DNA of 64,000 bases. It comes from Humulus lupulus. Taxonomy: Eukaryota > Streptophyta > Magnoliopsida > Rosales > Cannabaceae. The stretch spans positions 223,631,409 to 223,695,408 of the forward strand of contig NC_084794.1 in assembly GCF_963169125.1 (NCBI RefSeq), given 5' to 3'. Below the pieces are notes generated by a model. It worked only from the letters and a program-made list of their open reading frames with translations. It was not told where the DNA came from and did no database searches. This document shows positions 11,914-24,494 of the stretch, in pieces (position 1 is the stretch's first letter; every line of letters begins with the position of its first letter). Position numbers and translations under genes: made by a program.

Positions 11914-14274
11914 TGTAACGCCCTACTACCTTAGAGCCGTTACTAAGTGAGTTTAAAACGTGCAATTAACTCGCTAAGCGAGGTTTTTAGAACAAAAGTG
12001 TGATTAAACAACAAGTCAAGGCTGTAATCTTTTAAAAGTACTCTATTTCATTAAAAGTTCAAGAGTTTAACATTCAGGATCCCAAAATAAGGTTTGTAAA
12101 ATATTTACAATGCAAAATAGGTTTACAGATGACTAATTATCAAAGACATTGTTTAATACAGCCATTTCTCAAAATGCCCCCAACCAAAGCAGTCGGGCAG
12201 GCCAAACATGTACGCGCCGCCCCCACGCTCTCCGTACTCATGGCTAGTTGACTTTCTCTTTGCCCTTACCTGCAACACAGAGCACCCGTGAGCCGAAGCC
12301 CAGCAAGAGAACTCATATAGCACATAACATATGCATAACATACAATCACTATAGCAGATAACTCATATCTAGTCAGACAGTCCATAAGACTTAAACACAT
12401 ATACGGCCATGCCGTCCTAGAAGCGTTACCAAAGCCTAGGATCTCGGTCTACATCGTAAGGATATCCCATGTATCCATTGGGGTCTCACCCTAACCATAA
12501 GCACTCCATGTGCTAGGTGATATTCCCGGCCCCACTGCCGTTCTAGGCCCTTCGTCGTTCCCGGCCCCTTGCCGTTCATTCTTCTAAAACCACATATAGC
12601 ATTCTCAAACAACATACAAACATATAATAACTCAATCAAGACTACATCCTAACAACAACACAACTTAGGGCCACGCCCTGCAACAACACTATGGGCTCGT
12701 GCCCTGCTCTACGGGTGATACAGTTTTCTTACTTGTATCTCGAGCTTTCCGATGCATCAAGGTCACAAGCACGGTCCTCTATCACGAGCCTCTCCGAAAT
12801 CCTAGTCACAACACAAATAAAACACTTTTAATACTAGCCAATCCCAAAACCACTTCCCGGAACCAATCCCGTACTCTCGGGACCTCTAATTCCCTAAAAC
12901 AATGTATCGGAACCATCCCCCAAGCCCCCGGGCAAAAGCCCTAAAAATGCAAAATTTGACTGTAAAAAAAATAGCATAGGGCCGCGGCGCCCAGGAGCTT
13001 TTCCCTCATCCTGATGCAAGCTTGCGCTATGGCACCAAAGAACAGGGCCGCAGCGCCCCTATGCAAACCCAGATTTATGGGTTTTCCCCTGCATTTTTCC
13101 CGAGCCAAAACAACTCCAATTCAACCCAAACAAGTACCTAAGCCCCAAAATCAATTTAAAACCCCAAATGAACCCTTTAACAACCTATAAACATAAAAAA
13201 ACAAACTCATTTACACAATCACACTCAAAATCCATTCTCGAGTTTCAAATTTCAGAAGCTCAAACCATGGCTTCTAAGACCTAAACCAGAGCTTGAGAAA
13301 TATAATCCATGCCTCTAAAATCTCAAACCATACCAAATACGAAAATTCAAAGGTGACAAAAACTCTTACCTCAATCAATAACTCAGCTTGAACTTCCTCC
13401 AATCCCAGCTTTAAACCAACTCCTCTTGATTATCAAGCTAAATTCTCATAACAAACCAGCCATAACTATCCTTCAATTTTCATTCTTACTTTCTAAAATC
13501 AAGCTTAAAACTCAGTAAAATAGGGACAATTCTTACCTCAGAACAATCTTGATTCTTGTTTGACTTCAATTGCTTCAAACCACCTTGATTCCTCTCCTAA
13601 ATCTCAGAATTCCCAACTCCCTTCCTTTCTTCCTTTTTGCCCTTAATTCTCCTCTTCTTTCAGCTAAAACTGAATTGCCCAAGTGAAATAACATGAATGA
13701 TCTTTCCCTTAGCTGAAGTAATCTAAATCCCTACCAAAAGACCACTTTGCCCTTCCATTTATTTCCCCTTCTAACTAAACCCCAAGGCCTTTTTTGTCAT
13801 TTCTACTCTCTTACAATTCTACCATTTCTCATCTAAACTTGTTACTCTCAGCAGTTACTAATGGTTACTCAGGTTACTCAATCACCAATAACCATTAACC
13901 ACTAATTCTCAACCCAACTTACGAGATTCCCAAAGTACCCCTAGGCTCCTCCTGAGCCAGGTATAAAATCCCGTTGTGACCTTTAAGTTAACTAGCTCCC
14001 TAGGACCGTCTCGGCACATGCATCACAATAATATCACCACACTCATGTGGTACAAATCACATAATACAATTATCACATTTATGCCCTCAGCGGGCCAAAA
14101 TTACCAATTTACCCCTAACATACAAACGGGGTCCACATGCATATTTATTCCACCTAAACATGCATTCTAATCACATATTCATTCAAATTCATATATTATC
14201 ATGTTAATTCACTTATGGCCCTCCAGGCACGCTAATCAGGGTCCTAAACCTTATTAGCAAATTGGGGTATTACA
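11914..14274 (-). repeat. Solo LTR B of the A family, inverted relative to A
   Basis: 2361 bp, starting TGTAACGCCC and ending GTATTACA. The flanking duplications are GCAAG (11909-11913) and GTAAG (14275-14279), one mismatch apart. The right end is the reverse complement of the start of solo LTR A (36985), so it lies in the opposite orientation. It splits the gag frame of element L. A GC-rich core near 12980-13070 repeats the gggccgcggcgcc theme seen in other members. No internal retroelement genes, hence a solo LTR. Confidence 0.85.
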
Positions 14275-14275
14275 G

Positions 14276-14660
14276 TAAGTGTTAAAAGTTAGCTCCATAT
14301 TGTTATAATTGCTCTTCCACCCTTGGTTGGTCATTGAAAAATTCCAATACCACCATTCATTGTATTCCGCCATGTCTTCCAACATCTAATAGGCTTCTTC
14401 CACGGATACTTGCTAGAAATTGGTGGTACCATCTCCTCTTTCTACCCATTCTCTTGCTTTGACATTAAACCCATTGAGGAAGACCTCTAATTGAAACTCT
14501 TTGGACAAACCATAGTATGAGAACATCATTAGCAAAGCTTTGTATCTCCACCATGCTTTGTATAAAGGCTCCAAGTCATGTTGAACAAAATTCATGAGGA
14601 CTTGCATATGAGACATCTCAAGTTCCTCGTAAGACAAACAACAAACACAAAAAAACAAAA
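14276..14660 (-). pseudogene. Gag domain fragment of element L
   Basis: Minus-strand codons resemble the retrotransposon gag core: a 'LEPLYKAWWRYKALL' stretch and 'FLNGFN' about 40 codons later. Related proteins read F-x-N-G-L at that point. The frame meets a stop just after the core, then continues recognisably as 'QVSVEEAY'. The N-terminal half is missing: only low-complexity T-rich sequence lies between the primer site and the first gag codons. Solo LTR B follows on the minus strand. Confidence 0.65.
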
Positions 14661-14742
14661 AAACGTAAAAGGAACAAGAAAAAAAAATGAAAAAAAACCA
14701 AGTTAGAATAAAAATAAACTATGTTGATATTAATAATACAGT

Positions 14743-14760
14743 CCCCGGCAACGACCCTAA
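14743..14760 (-). other. Primer-binding site of element L (tRNA-Asp type, degenerate)
   Basis: Directly inside the 5' LTR the minus strand reads GGGTCGTTGCCGGGGAC, close to the tRNA-Asp-complementary site used by Athila/Tat elements. A few bases have decayed in the GGCGCC part. Confidence 0.7.
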
Positions 14761-14765
14761 AAACT

Positions 14766-16084
14766 TGTTGTGATAATTATATACTACACAAGTATACACA
14801 ATCGTAAACAAGTAATAAAGTGATAAATCAAGTATCGTCCCATGAAGACTGTTATTAACTACCAAAAAGCGACAAATAATGGATTCAGAATTTATATAAC
14901 AAAAGGAATGAAACAATAAAACAATGACGTAAAACAATAGAAAACTCAATGCTAACTACTAATTCAATGGACTAAGAATTAGGGTTATTAACTTCATCAT
15001 CTATCCATCTATGCTTCTCTAATATGAATTTAAGAATTTCTCTCTATTGTGATAGCAGATTATAATTATAAATTATATTCTTACTAGGACTTATAATTCT
15101 CTACAATAAGCAATCTCCTACATCTCTGTGGCAAACTAACATATTGCAGGCATTAAACACATAATCCCCAAGCTACAAAAATCATAAAGTACTCTAGTCC
15201 AATATAAATCTATGATTATTTGACTATAGCATATTTATCCTTCACTTCTCAGATTTCAGGTGAAAATCATATAAATCATGTAAATGGTGATAAAGCATTT
15301 ACAAGCATTAAACACAAGACAAATAATTCACAATATTGATAGGAAATTCATAAAAGCTTCATTATATCATCATAAGGTTTCAAGAGAATCCATTAACACT
15401 CTAAATTAAGAAATTAATTCATGAAAAAGAATAGAAAGAGAAGAAAGAGAGAAGAGATAGAGGAGTAAGTGAGAAGAGAGAGGAGAGAGAGAGAAGAGAG
15501 AGGTGAGAGAAAAAGCAAGAGATATAAAATAATGTAAAACATTATTTTTATAGTGATAAGGTTGTGAAAAAAAATTTCTAGATGTTTCCAGTTGTTACTT
15601 CATAATGCTCCAAAATATCTTCATTTGAATTTCAAATCCCGCAACTCTTGTTTGCGTAGTCTTGTAGCTCAAATATCACCAAGTAACTGTCCGAATTTGA
15701 CTTTTCTTATGAAGCACGATTTCATAGGTCTTTGAATAAGTTTTTCAACACTACTACGATTACGTAAATAGAATGAGTGAGTCAGGAGATATGGTCAAAA
15801 TACCAAAACTCTCTCAGATTCAAAATATCTCAAAATTTTCCAACAATTTAAGTTTGAATTCTCATTTATCTTCTCCAATCAATTCAAATAGATATATTCT
15901 ATTATTTTTCTCTTGATTGAAGAGAATATCTCAAATAAATTTTGAAATATTTCTCAAATATCTATTTAACAAATGACAACCTGAAAAATACAACAACCAC
16001 ACATAAAAAGAACAAAAAACAATATAAAATAATAATAAAACTAAAAAAGCTAAGACTAAAAAGTATTAAAAATCTATCCTATCA
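14766..16084 (-). repeat. 5' LTR of element L
   Basis: 1319 bp with ends TGTTGTG...CCTATCA on the plus strand. Its first 92 bp match the remnant at 3858. A GA-rich tract (15430-15515) lies inside. The duplication ACATT follows at 16085-16089. Confidence 0.85.
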
Positions 16085-16089
16085 ACATT

Positions 16090-17330
16090 CTCTTTGATTA
16101 GAAGTTTCTCCATCAAGAGATCTCTTAACCATTCGACCTCTTTGTTGGTGGCAACTAGAGCTATGAACTCTGCTTCCATAGTAGAGTGAGATATACAAGT
16201 TTGTTTCTTGGAACCTCAAGAAATTGCACCCCCACCAAGTGTAAATACCCAACCAATGGTGGAAAAGTTGTCCCCAAGATTGGATATCCAACTTGCATCC
16301 GTATACCCTTATAAAGTTGAAGGAAATTTGGAGTAGTGAAGGCTTAGTCCTTTGTGTTTTCTTAAGATAACCTAAGACTCTCCCAATAGCCTTCTAATGA
16401 TCCACAATTGAAGTACTTGTAAACCTAAGTTTACTTACCGCAAATGCTATATCATGTCTAGTACACTGGGCGGCATACATAAGAATCCCTATAGCACTTG
16501 CGTACTCTAATTGAGCCACAGCTCTTCCTTCATTATTCTCTAGTTTTACACTATGGTTGAATGGAGTATTGGCTTTTTTAACCTAGAGATGGTTAAATTT
16601 TTCAATACTTTCTCAATATAGTGGGCTGGTCCCAAAGAAAAGCCCCCACTATTTTTCTTCACTTTGATACCAAGTATGGTATCTACTTCTCCAAGATCTT
16701 TCATCTTGAATGTTGATGATAGAAACTCTTCATTTATACTATCCCTTTCATTAAGATAAGCATGTCATCCACATATAGGCAAACAATGATCACATATCCC
16801 TTACAAGTTTAGGAATAAAAACACTTGTATCCATTGTTATGCATAAATCCATCAAACAAAATGGCTTGATCGAATTTTGCATGCCATTGCTTTGGAGCTT
16901 GATTCAATCCATACAAGGATTTTACAAGTCTACACACTTTATAATCATATTTGGTAGGACAAACCCTTCAGGTTGTTCCATATAGACCTCCTCATTGATG
17001 TCACCATTAAGGAATGTTTTTTTGACATCTATTTGATGAACATGCAAGTTATGTATAGAAGCCAAAGAGAAAAAAATTCTTATAGAAGATGTTCTTGCAA
17101 TAGGCGCATAGGTATCAAAATAATCAATATCCTCCTTTTCCCTAAACTCTTTAGATACTAATCTAGCTTTAAAGGTTTGGATAGTGCCGTTGGTGTGATA
17201 TTTCCTCCTAAATACCCACTTACACCCAATTAGGAGGTCTACCGATTCCAAAGTGTTATTGGAAAGAATGAAATCCATCTCATCATTGATGACTTCTTTC
17301 CAAAATGCATTATCTCTTGATTGCATTTCT
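16090..17330 (-). pseudogene. Copia reverse transcriptase and N-terminal RNase H of element J
   Basis: A 134-codon minus-strand frame (16922-17326) holds the copia RT start: 'GCKWVF' near codon 34, 'ARLVSKEF' near codon 55, 'DYFDTYAPIAR' near codon 68 and 'MEQPEGF' near codon 116. The rest of RT and RNase H (16090-16920) is recognisable only across several stops and frameshifts, including '(S)KAIG...GYLK' and 'EAEFIAL'-like blocks. It continues into 3690-3857 once element L is removed. Inactive. Confidence 0.8.
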
Positions 17331-18091
17331 TCTATATAAGTCTTAGGATCATCCTCAACAAGAAGTACAATTAGAATTTTCCTAATGACTTATTCTCTAT
17401 TTCCTTCTACCATGTAAAAAGAAATTCGTTTAGAATCTATCTCATCCAATCCTAGAATTTTCTCTCTTCTAACCATTTGACTTCTTCTAAGTTCAATAGG
17501 TTGCTCTACATTCATTTGAGAATTCTCCTCTTGAAAATTATTTTTGAAAGTAGATGCTTGAGAATTGTTCTCCTATAACAAACTCTCCTTTAGAGATGTT
17601 GAAGCTTGAGAATTGTTGTCACATAACATGTTCTCAAAAAATTAAACTTCTCTAGATTCTATCACAACATTAGACTCTAGGTTTTATAGCCTATAAGCTT
17701 TACTTTTGTTGGAAAAACCAACAAAAACACACTTTATGGCTCTTGAACCTAGATTTGTTCTATTAGGTTCGTTTTTTATGCAATATGCAAGACACCCCCA
17801 CACTTTGAAGTATCCTATGTTATGTTTCCTTCCTTTTATATTTCACAAAATGAAATATGTGAACACAAATACCATGTGAAAATTTCTCAAGCAATTAATC
17901 ACTAATTTTCACTTTTAGATGTCTAAATAATCTTAAAATCATTTAAACAACTTTTGTGCATTTTCTAAGAGTCTTTTTGAGATTCTATTGAAAACACCAC
18001 TTTGACATCCATTGATTTTCTCATCAAAATCAATTTGAAGATGACAATTTTCTAAACACTTAAATCAAAGAAAATAAACCCTCAATGATTT
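17331..18091 (-). pseudogene. Degenerate copia integrase/linker of element J
   Basis: Around 17660-17830 minus-strand codons match the post-integrase region of copia polyproteins ('KVWGCLAYC' and 'IKCVFVGFSNKSKAY'-like blocks) with frame changes. The 17900-18091 part is not recognisable. It ends where solo LTR F1 inserted. Confidence 0.6.
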
Positions 18092-19639
18092 TGTTGACGA
18101 TGAAAACTTGTCAACGATGTTAGGTCGGAAAACTCAAACGTAAGTATGGAGATAGGTAGATATGAACTTAGAATAGACTTAAGGAAAAATAAACACAGAT
18201 CAACAATGGAGTCAACATTCGTATATTTCTTAATAGCCTGAGTGTACAATGAATTTTCCAACCCCTTTGCTTGAAGGGTGAAGGTCTATTTATAGTGGAG
18301 CTCTAATAGATCCTGATACATTGTGGTCCCGAGGGACAAAATTATACATAAGTACATTGTCAGGATGGTGGCACCAGACGTAGTGGCGCAAGAGGCTATG
18401 ATGTTGGCTCTGGTATATGGTCAGAGGCGTGCAAGTAGTGCCTCCACTCCTTGTACTAGTTCGTACCACCATTACATGTATGATACAGATGTCAGAGTCA
18501 TGCCTCTAACTTCTACATGGTTGTACATCCGGTGCTGGTATGTGTACCCTGAACCTGATGGTAGTTCTTTCATGTCCAAGACACATCATTGCTCCAGGTT
18601 TCATTATCTTTGGCTAAGTGTTAAAGGACTTATGGATTCTTCAGTTGGGTAGCTTGGATCTCCTTAATGCATAGAGGGGCATCGGGCCTTGCATAGCCAG
18701 GGTCTCATCCATAATGGTGTCTTCTTTGCTCTACGTGAGTCTCGTAGCTCCTCAATGATATTTAGGTACGAGGCCCACCGTCCTTTGGTTGCACCAGGCG
18801 CGGATGCCTTCCAAGCGGCATGATCGTAGTGCATAAGGTGGGGGTACCTCGCGAGATGGGCATACAGGTCGGGCGCATGAGACCCTAGCGACATGGCCTC
18901 ACAAGACATACGCAAGGGAGGCGATGTGCGAGACGGATGTACGACGCTGGTACGCTTTGCGAGATGGCTGCGCAAGGCCTGTAGTTCGTGAGATAGATGT
19001 ACGAGGCTGGTGTGCCTCGTGAGATGACTGCATGAGGCCTGTGGTTCCCAAGATGGATGTATGAGGCTGGTGCGCCTCGCGAGATAGATGCGCAAGGCCC
19101 ATGGTTCACGAGATGAACGTACGAGGCTAGTGCGCCTTGCGAGATGGACGTAAGAGGTAGAGGTGCCTCGCGAGATAGATGCGCGAGTGGTCGAGGCGCG
19201 AGGGGCCGAGGTGCAGGGGAAGGCTCCCTGCGCAAGGGGCCGAGGTGCGAGGGACAGCCATGATGTGAGGGGCTGAGGCACGAGGGAAGGCTCGCTGCTC
19301 GAGGGGCCGAGGCGCGAGGGACAGCCGCGATGTGAGGGGCCGAAGCGCGAGGGCAGACAGTTTGCGAGATGGTTGTACGAGGCTGGGGGTGCCTCGCGAA
19401 ATGTGCATACGGATCAAACCCTTGAGGCCCTCGCGACACGACCTCACACTTTGGACTCACGACGTGACTTGGCCCTTGCGACATCACCCTTGAGGGTCTT
19501 GCGACATGGGAGTGTTTCTTAGAATATGGTCTTGTGAGACCCATCGGTGTGACCCCAATGGACTGACTAAGTGACCCTTAGCCATTTATTTCAATAAGGG
19601 GCCGACCCTTTTTTCCTTGGTGGATTTTTGGCATCCACA
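18092..19639 (-). repeat. Solo gypsy LTR F1, same family as the LTRs of element G
   Basis: 1548 bp starting TGTTGACGATG and ending GGCATCCACA, with a perfect 5-bp duplication GATTT (18087-18091 and 19640-19644). Ends match the two LTRs of G. The middle (18840-19500) is a GC-rich array of diverged units of about 60 bp around 'gagatgg-tgcgcaagg'. It creates long open frames on the minus strand (up to 219 codons) rich in Arg, Ser and Pro. I regard these as by-products of the repeats. Confidence 0.9.
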
Positions 19640-19644
19640 GATTT

Positions 19645-20700
19645 ATTTAAACACTTTGATTTCTAATGCTTTGGTTTAAAATTATCTCCTCATTGAGAAT
19701 AATTTAAAAATATCACCATCTTTAACCAAAATGAATAAAATTCTCTTCAATCTTATTTACCATCGATGCAAAGATTCAAAATTGTTTCTCCAATTTTGTA
19801 ATGTCTCATCATTGAGACATTGAATATTTAAGAATTATTTTCACTGAATAATTCTGAAATATTTTATCTTTTGACTACTCTTTAAACTCCAAGCCTTTAG
19901 GTCAATATGTCATCCCATAATTTTGGATCCCCTAAATCAAATTTTCTTGCAATAACAATATACTTATTAAAAGATGTAATCGCCTTAGTTTCATCTTTTC
20001 TTATCTCATAAGTTGAGATGGTCAACACTTAAATGAGAAATTTTAATTTCTCAAATAATTATCTTTATTTACCAAATAAATGGTAACCCACCACATTCCC
20101 ACAATAATATAGGATAAAAGCTATTTATATTATAATCACCTTAATAACCATATTATTTGGCACACCATAATAATCATGATAATTGACATGTATATATCAA
20201 TATACTGTTATATATTAACATAGTTATGCATCAATGCAATATCACATAATTTGTCAACATATATCTATCACATTAACATGACTTTTGAATCACATAATTT
20301 ATTGTAAGTATATATCAGAAATATCATACAATAATTCTCATATCCACATATTTATATATTCTAGTGATTCACAAAAATCAATATATAGGCATGCCAATTT
20401 TAAACTACCAATTTATCGTGCTTATAACTTCTCAAAACATAATTTTCATGTCATTATATGTACTACTATCTCACATATAACATACATATAAGATTTACAA
20501 TCTCTAGATTATGAAAATCATATGTCAAAAGTTCACTTCTAATTATTACACATTAACTTTCACAAATAGATGTGTCAACTATGTCACAATGTATGTCATA
20601 TTGTATTAACACGTTAACATCTACACAATTATTCATATATCAACATATGAAAACATGATAATAGATGAAATAAAATCTCATCACTATTCTATAAAATAGT
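19645..20700 (-). other. AT-rich stretch within element J, origin unclear
   Basis: About 1 kb of AT-rich DNA between the F1 insertion and the gag start of J, where copia gag and protease would be expected. No codons of either are recognisable. It may be decayed internal sequence or another insertion without visible ends. Confidence 0.4.
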
Positions 20701-20711
20701 GTATGCCTTTA

Positions 20712-20808
20712 CACTTACCTTATCTTACCACCTAGTAAAATTAGATCGATCAAGCCTATCCAACCTTACTAGGTGTTGGTTCATGATCTTGATGGTCTCT
20801 CCTTCCAT
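20712..20808 (-). pseudogene. N-terminal gag fragment of copia J
   Basis: From an ATG at 20808-20806 about 27 codons read with 'RLDRSNFTRW' at the end, the usual start of plant copia gag. A TAA follows the Trp. Just 29 bp upstream lies the end of the 5' LTR at 20838. The rest of gag is lost. Confidence 0.65.
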
Positions 20809-20837
20809 TGAAACAAACAAAGGGTTAAGTTTTTGAA

Positions 20838-21050
20838 TGTTATAGATAATATTATTGTTCCAATAGAAATAGAAATAACAAATACAACTCTAGACAAAAA
20901 GATACAATTGACAAGATGATTGATTAAATAAAGTTACAACTCTATTGCAAAAATACAAGTAAATATAGAAAAATGCAGATGAGGAGAAAAATAGGAAATA
21001 GATACAAATAAATTAGAAGAAGTAGAGCAAAAGATGCAAATGGAAATTAT
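20838..21050 (-). repeat. 5' LTR of copia J, inner segment
   Basis: Begins TGTTATAG and matches the first ~215 bp of the LTR at 1801. It stops at the insertion of K (duplication ATTAT) and resumes at 34349. Confidence 0.85.
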
Positions 21051-21776
21051 TGTTGGGATTTGTGCCCTTAAAGCATATTTCTGTATGAACGATTACTGTT
21101 AATTAAATAAAGTTAATACTTTGTACTCATATTTGTATTTAATTATACATGCCATTTATCATGAAGATCCAATATTATTGATGTGGTCTTGAATTAAGTA
21201 TATGTATAATGATATATATACAAGAGGATTTAATTCAAGATAATAATATAATTTTTTTCCGTAATCGCTAAATAAAGTGGGATCTTTATTTAATAAAGAT
21301 TATGAGTACGATCTATCTTCTGTTTAATACAGAGCAGTTTATCCAGACTGTTAAGTGTAGCGACACAAAAATATAGAGGTACCATATGCATTATAGATTG
21401 TATTGGACTGGTACACGATGAAAGAAAGAACTTCTGATAATCTCCGTTAAAATATCGAAGTTCAACATTCATCAATTGATAGTTGTTTGAGACTTGACCT
21501 CAATCTTGAAGTGAGTAATGAACTCTTATTTATGCTTTTGTGACTTTTGACTTATCAGGTAAGATTCAATATTCCTACGACCGAATTCCTGATATCTTGG
21601 ATATAGAAATACAAGTGGCTGGAAAAATAATTCATAGATATGGAATCTGCTCCTTACTTAAACGAAAACATATTAGTTATTCATTTTTGTGTTGATTCAG
21701 GACTTGAACATGGAGCCCTCAATTTTAGTTAGAGAACAAAAATTTCATTCTATAATTAAATTTATAGAATAATGTT

Positions 21777-22503
21777 TGTTGTACCCTGATTTTAGCACGA
21801 GTTCCACTCACTCAGCTTGGGTACAGCTGCCAGGTAAATACGTGGAAAGATAACCAAGTAGAATATCTTATTATTAACCATGTGAGCAGCTCGAAATTCA
21901 TAATGGCCAGATCTAATGTTAGGCGTCCTGGACTTATTACGAGCTCAGAGTCAGATAAGCTGTCAAGCTTGAGCTCGTATAAGATATTCAGTTCTTGAGG
22001 ACCCAGATATATCGCATACTGAAGGATCCCAAGCTTGAGCTCGTGAGGACCCAGATATATCGAGGATTCTTTATACGCTCATTAATGACCAGGTTGCATC
22101 ATATTTATGTCATTTACTACATGAGATAGCAGGAACGTGTTTATTATGTTATCAAATCATATCCCAATGTAAATGAGAATAATTTGTATTAATTATATAC
22201 CATATGTGTTGTTGCGCGGTTTGTTTACACGGCAACCCAAACCTGTCCATGGAATTCCCCTATAAATACTGGGAATATTGGACAGGAAAGGGGACGATTA
22301 TTCTGTATTACACATACTCTGCCAAAATAGAGAAAGAAATAGTAATAATATTGATTCGTGGACTAGGTGGATTTTAACCACTAAATCATGTAAAAGTTCT
22401 ATGCTTTTGAGTGAGTTCTTGATTTTTCATTAGGGTTTACTATTAAGTACTAATCTACCCATTTTATTTCTTAATATCTCATTGGCGAAAAACTGCGTCA
22501 ACA
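21777..22503 (+). repeat. 5' LTR of element H
   Basis: 727 bp starting TGTTGTACCC and ending GCGTCAACA. It contains a TATA-like cctataaatac (22258-22268) about 240 bp before its end, consistent with the promoter of a plus-strand element. A directly repeated 'gaggacccagatatatcg' unit occurs near 21980 and 22045. The primer site follows at once. Confidence 0.8.
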
Positions 22504-22524
22504 GTTTGATGCTTCCATTGAGAG
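22504..22524 (+). other. Primer-binding site of element H
   Basis: Directly after the LTR, reading GTTTGATGCTTCCATTGAGA, the type of site seen in Tat-like plant gypsy elements (usually TTTGGTGCTTTCATTGAGA). The tRNA was not identified. Confidence 0.6.
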
Positions 22525-22561
22525 TAAATTAGTGCTACACAAGTTCTAGTCCACCTTCATC

Positions 22562-22607
22562 ATGGTGTTCACTCGCTCAATGCACGATAATGAGGAAAAA
22601 TAGCCTG
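22562..22607 (+). pseudogene. Start of gag of element H, before the G insertion
   Basis: ATG at 22562 opens 'MVFTRSMHDNEEK', then a TAG directly before the insertion site. The frame would continue at 28490 after G and its duplication GCCTG. Confidence 0.5.
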
Positions 22608-24481
22608 TGTTGACGATGAAATCTCGTCAACAAAATTAGATCGGAAAAATCAAACGTAAGTATGAAGATATTTAGATAAGAGCTTAGAATGACATTATGG
22701 AAGGATCAACACAGATCAACAATGGAGTGAGCCTTTGTATATTGCTTAATAGCTTGAGTGTACAATGAATTTTCCAACCCCTTAATCTGAGGGGTCAAGG
22801 TCTATTTATAGCTGGGTTCTTATGGCCCCTTATACATGGTGATCCCTCGAGACAAAATAGTACATGAGTACACTGTCAGGGTAGTAGCACAGGTGGTAGT
22901 GGTGTTGGAAGAGTGGTGGTCTGCTCTAGTACGTGTTAGGGGTCTGTAAAAGTACTCCTGTCTTGGCACCATATTATGCCTCCACTATTTGCCGAGTACG
23001 GACCTCATATGTGTGCTGAGGGAGTTCTGACCATGTACCATTCTCGTACTGCCATTACCTGTCTGGTGTGGACACCGTATCCGTACTCTAACTCTTCTTG
23101 GTCTGTAGGCTCATTCCGTATCTCTTCTGACTTCATGTCGAATTGTTGTGAGGCCCTTTCTGATCTTCCTCAGCTTCACGTTCAAGAGGCCCTTGACTTT
23201 ACGTATCATGGGACTCACAGGGAAAGTGGTGCCCTGTTGGTGGCACTTACCTCAGGAAGAGAGGTAAGGCCTCTTCAACGAGGCCTGCTACGTGTGCGGT
23301 GAGGCATGATGCTTACATATGAGATTAGGATCTCACCTTGCAGGATTGTCGCTTTGCAGCCTTCATGCATGAGGCCCATGCTGCGAGGCTCTTGGTGTGT
23401 GGCCAAAGGATGCTTGGCGCGAGGCCCATGCCGCGATGCCTTGGGTGCGCGACCAAGGGGTGCTTGGTGCGAGACACTTGTGGGCGAAGCCTAGGGTGCG
23501 AGGCCAAGGGGTGCTTGGCACGAGACCCATGCCGCGAGGCTCTTGGTGCATTAGCATGAGACTGGGCTCTTGGACCCTTGGCGTGAGATGCTTGTGGGCG
23601 AGGCACGAGACCCTTCCAGGTGCGAGGCACCTCCTTGCGTGGGGATCTTTTTATCGCAAGGCGTCTCCTGGCGCGAGATGCTTCTGGGCGAGGAGCATGG
23701 CGAGGTGTGGTGAGGCGTGAGGCGCCTCTTTGCGTGGGGCTCCTCCTGGCGTGAGACCCTCCATGTGCGAGGCTCCCTAGGCGCGAGGCGTCTCCTAGCA
23801 CGAGACACTTGTGGGCGAGGAGCATGGCGAGGCGTGGTGAGGTGCGAGACGTTTCCAGGCGCGAGGTGCCTCCTTGCATGGGGCTCCTCCTGGCGCGATC
23901 CCCTCCATGCACGAGGCTCCCTAGGCGCGAGGCATCTCTTGGCGCGAGATGCTTGTGGGCGAGGAGCATGGCAAGGCATGGTGAGGCGTGAGATTCTTCC
24001 AGGCACAAGGCGCCTTATTGCGCGAGGCTCCCTAGGCGCGAGGCATCTCCTGGCGCGAGACCCTTCCATGCGCGAGGCTCCCTCAGCGCGAAGCATCAGC
24101 ACGTGTGAGGCCCCCTAGGCGCGAGGCATCAGCGCACGCGAGGCCCTCCTGGCAGCATGCGAGGCCCTCCTGGCTGTGACACCAGCACGTGTGAGGCCCT
24201 CCTGGCTAAGACATCAGCAGCGGGGCTCCTTGGCTGAATATGTGGGTGGATGGTCCCGTTGGGCATGCGGGTCTCGTGGAGGTGCAACATGGTGGCACTT
24301 GGGCGTAGGGTGACTTAGTATCCAGAAGGGTAGAGACCTATGGGGCTTTGAGAGTTTTGGCCAGAATGTGGTCTCGTGAGACCTATTGGCACGAAGTCGT
24401 TAACACGACTAAGTGACCCTTAAACATGTGTTCCGTGTAGGGACTAGAGATTTTTTTCTTGGTGGATTTTTGGCACCCACA
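22608..24481 (-). repeat. 3' LTR of element G
   Basis: 1874 bp, TGTTGACGATG...CACCCACA on the plus strand, beside the polypurine tract. The GC-rich core (about 23330-24230) is an array of diverged units built on 'ggcgcgaggc' and 'gggcgaggagcatgg' with a larger period of about 150-160 bp. It contains the longest overlapping open frames on both strands (up to 227 codons), all Arg/Ala/Pro/Ser-rich. Confidence 0.9.
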
Positions 24482-24494
24482 CTTGCCCCCCAAG
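24482..24494 (-). other. Polypurine tract of element G
   Basis: The minus strand reads CTTGGGGGGCAAG immediately before the TGTGGGTGCC start of the 3' LTR. Confidence 0.75.

Larger units (their letters stand above)
3858..16084 (-). mobile_element. Athila/Tat-like gypsy element L with gag remnants and no pol (minus strand)
   Basis: LTR ends TGTTG...ATCA are flanked by a perfect 5-bp duplication, ACATT (3853-3857 and 16085-16089). Removing the element and one ACATT brings the two halves of J's RNase H back together. On the minus strand the order is 5' LTR (14766-16084), primer site (about 14743-14760), gag pieces (14276-14660 and 11495-11884), a purine-rich region near 11111-11128 and a 3' LTR remnant (3858-3949). 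No protease, RT or integrase is present. The element therefore looks non-autonomous, unless pol was deleted later. Four later insertions lie inside it: a chromovirus LTR, a MITE, a CACTA element and a solo LTR. Confidence 0.8.

Noticed and set aside
18664..19544. Long overlapping minus-strand ORFs (up to 219 codons) in LTR F1
   Set aside because: They follow the GC-rich tandem array, occur in several frames at once and have no recognisable domain, so repeat composition explains them.
22976..23302. 108-codon plus-strand ORF found in both LTRs of G (also 26983-27309)
   Set aside because: Conserved in both copies only because the LTRs are duplicates; antisense to the element and without a known motif. 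Not convincing as a gene.
23306..24118. ORFs of up to 227 codons on both strands in the LTRs of G, also at 27282-28092
   Set aside because: Same cause: CpG-rich repeat units without stops. Frames differ between the two LTRs.
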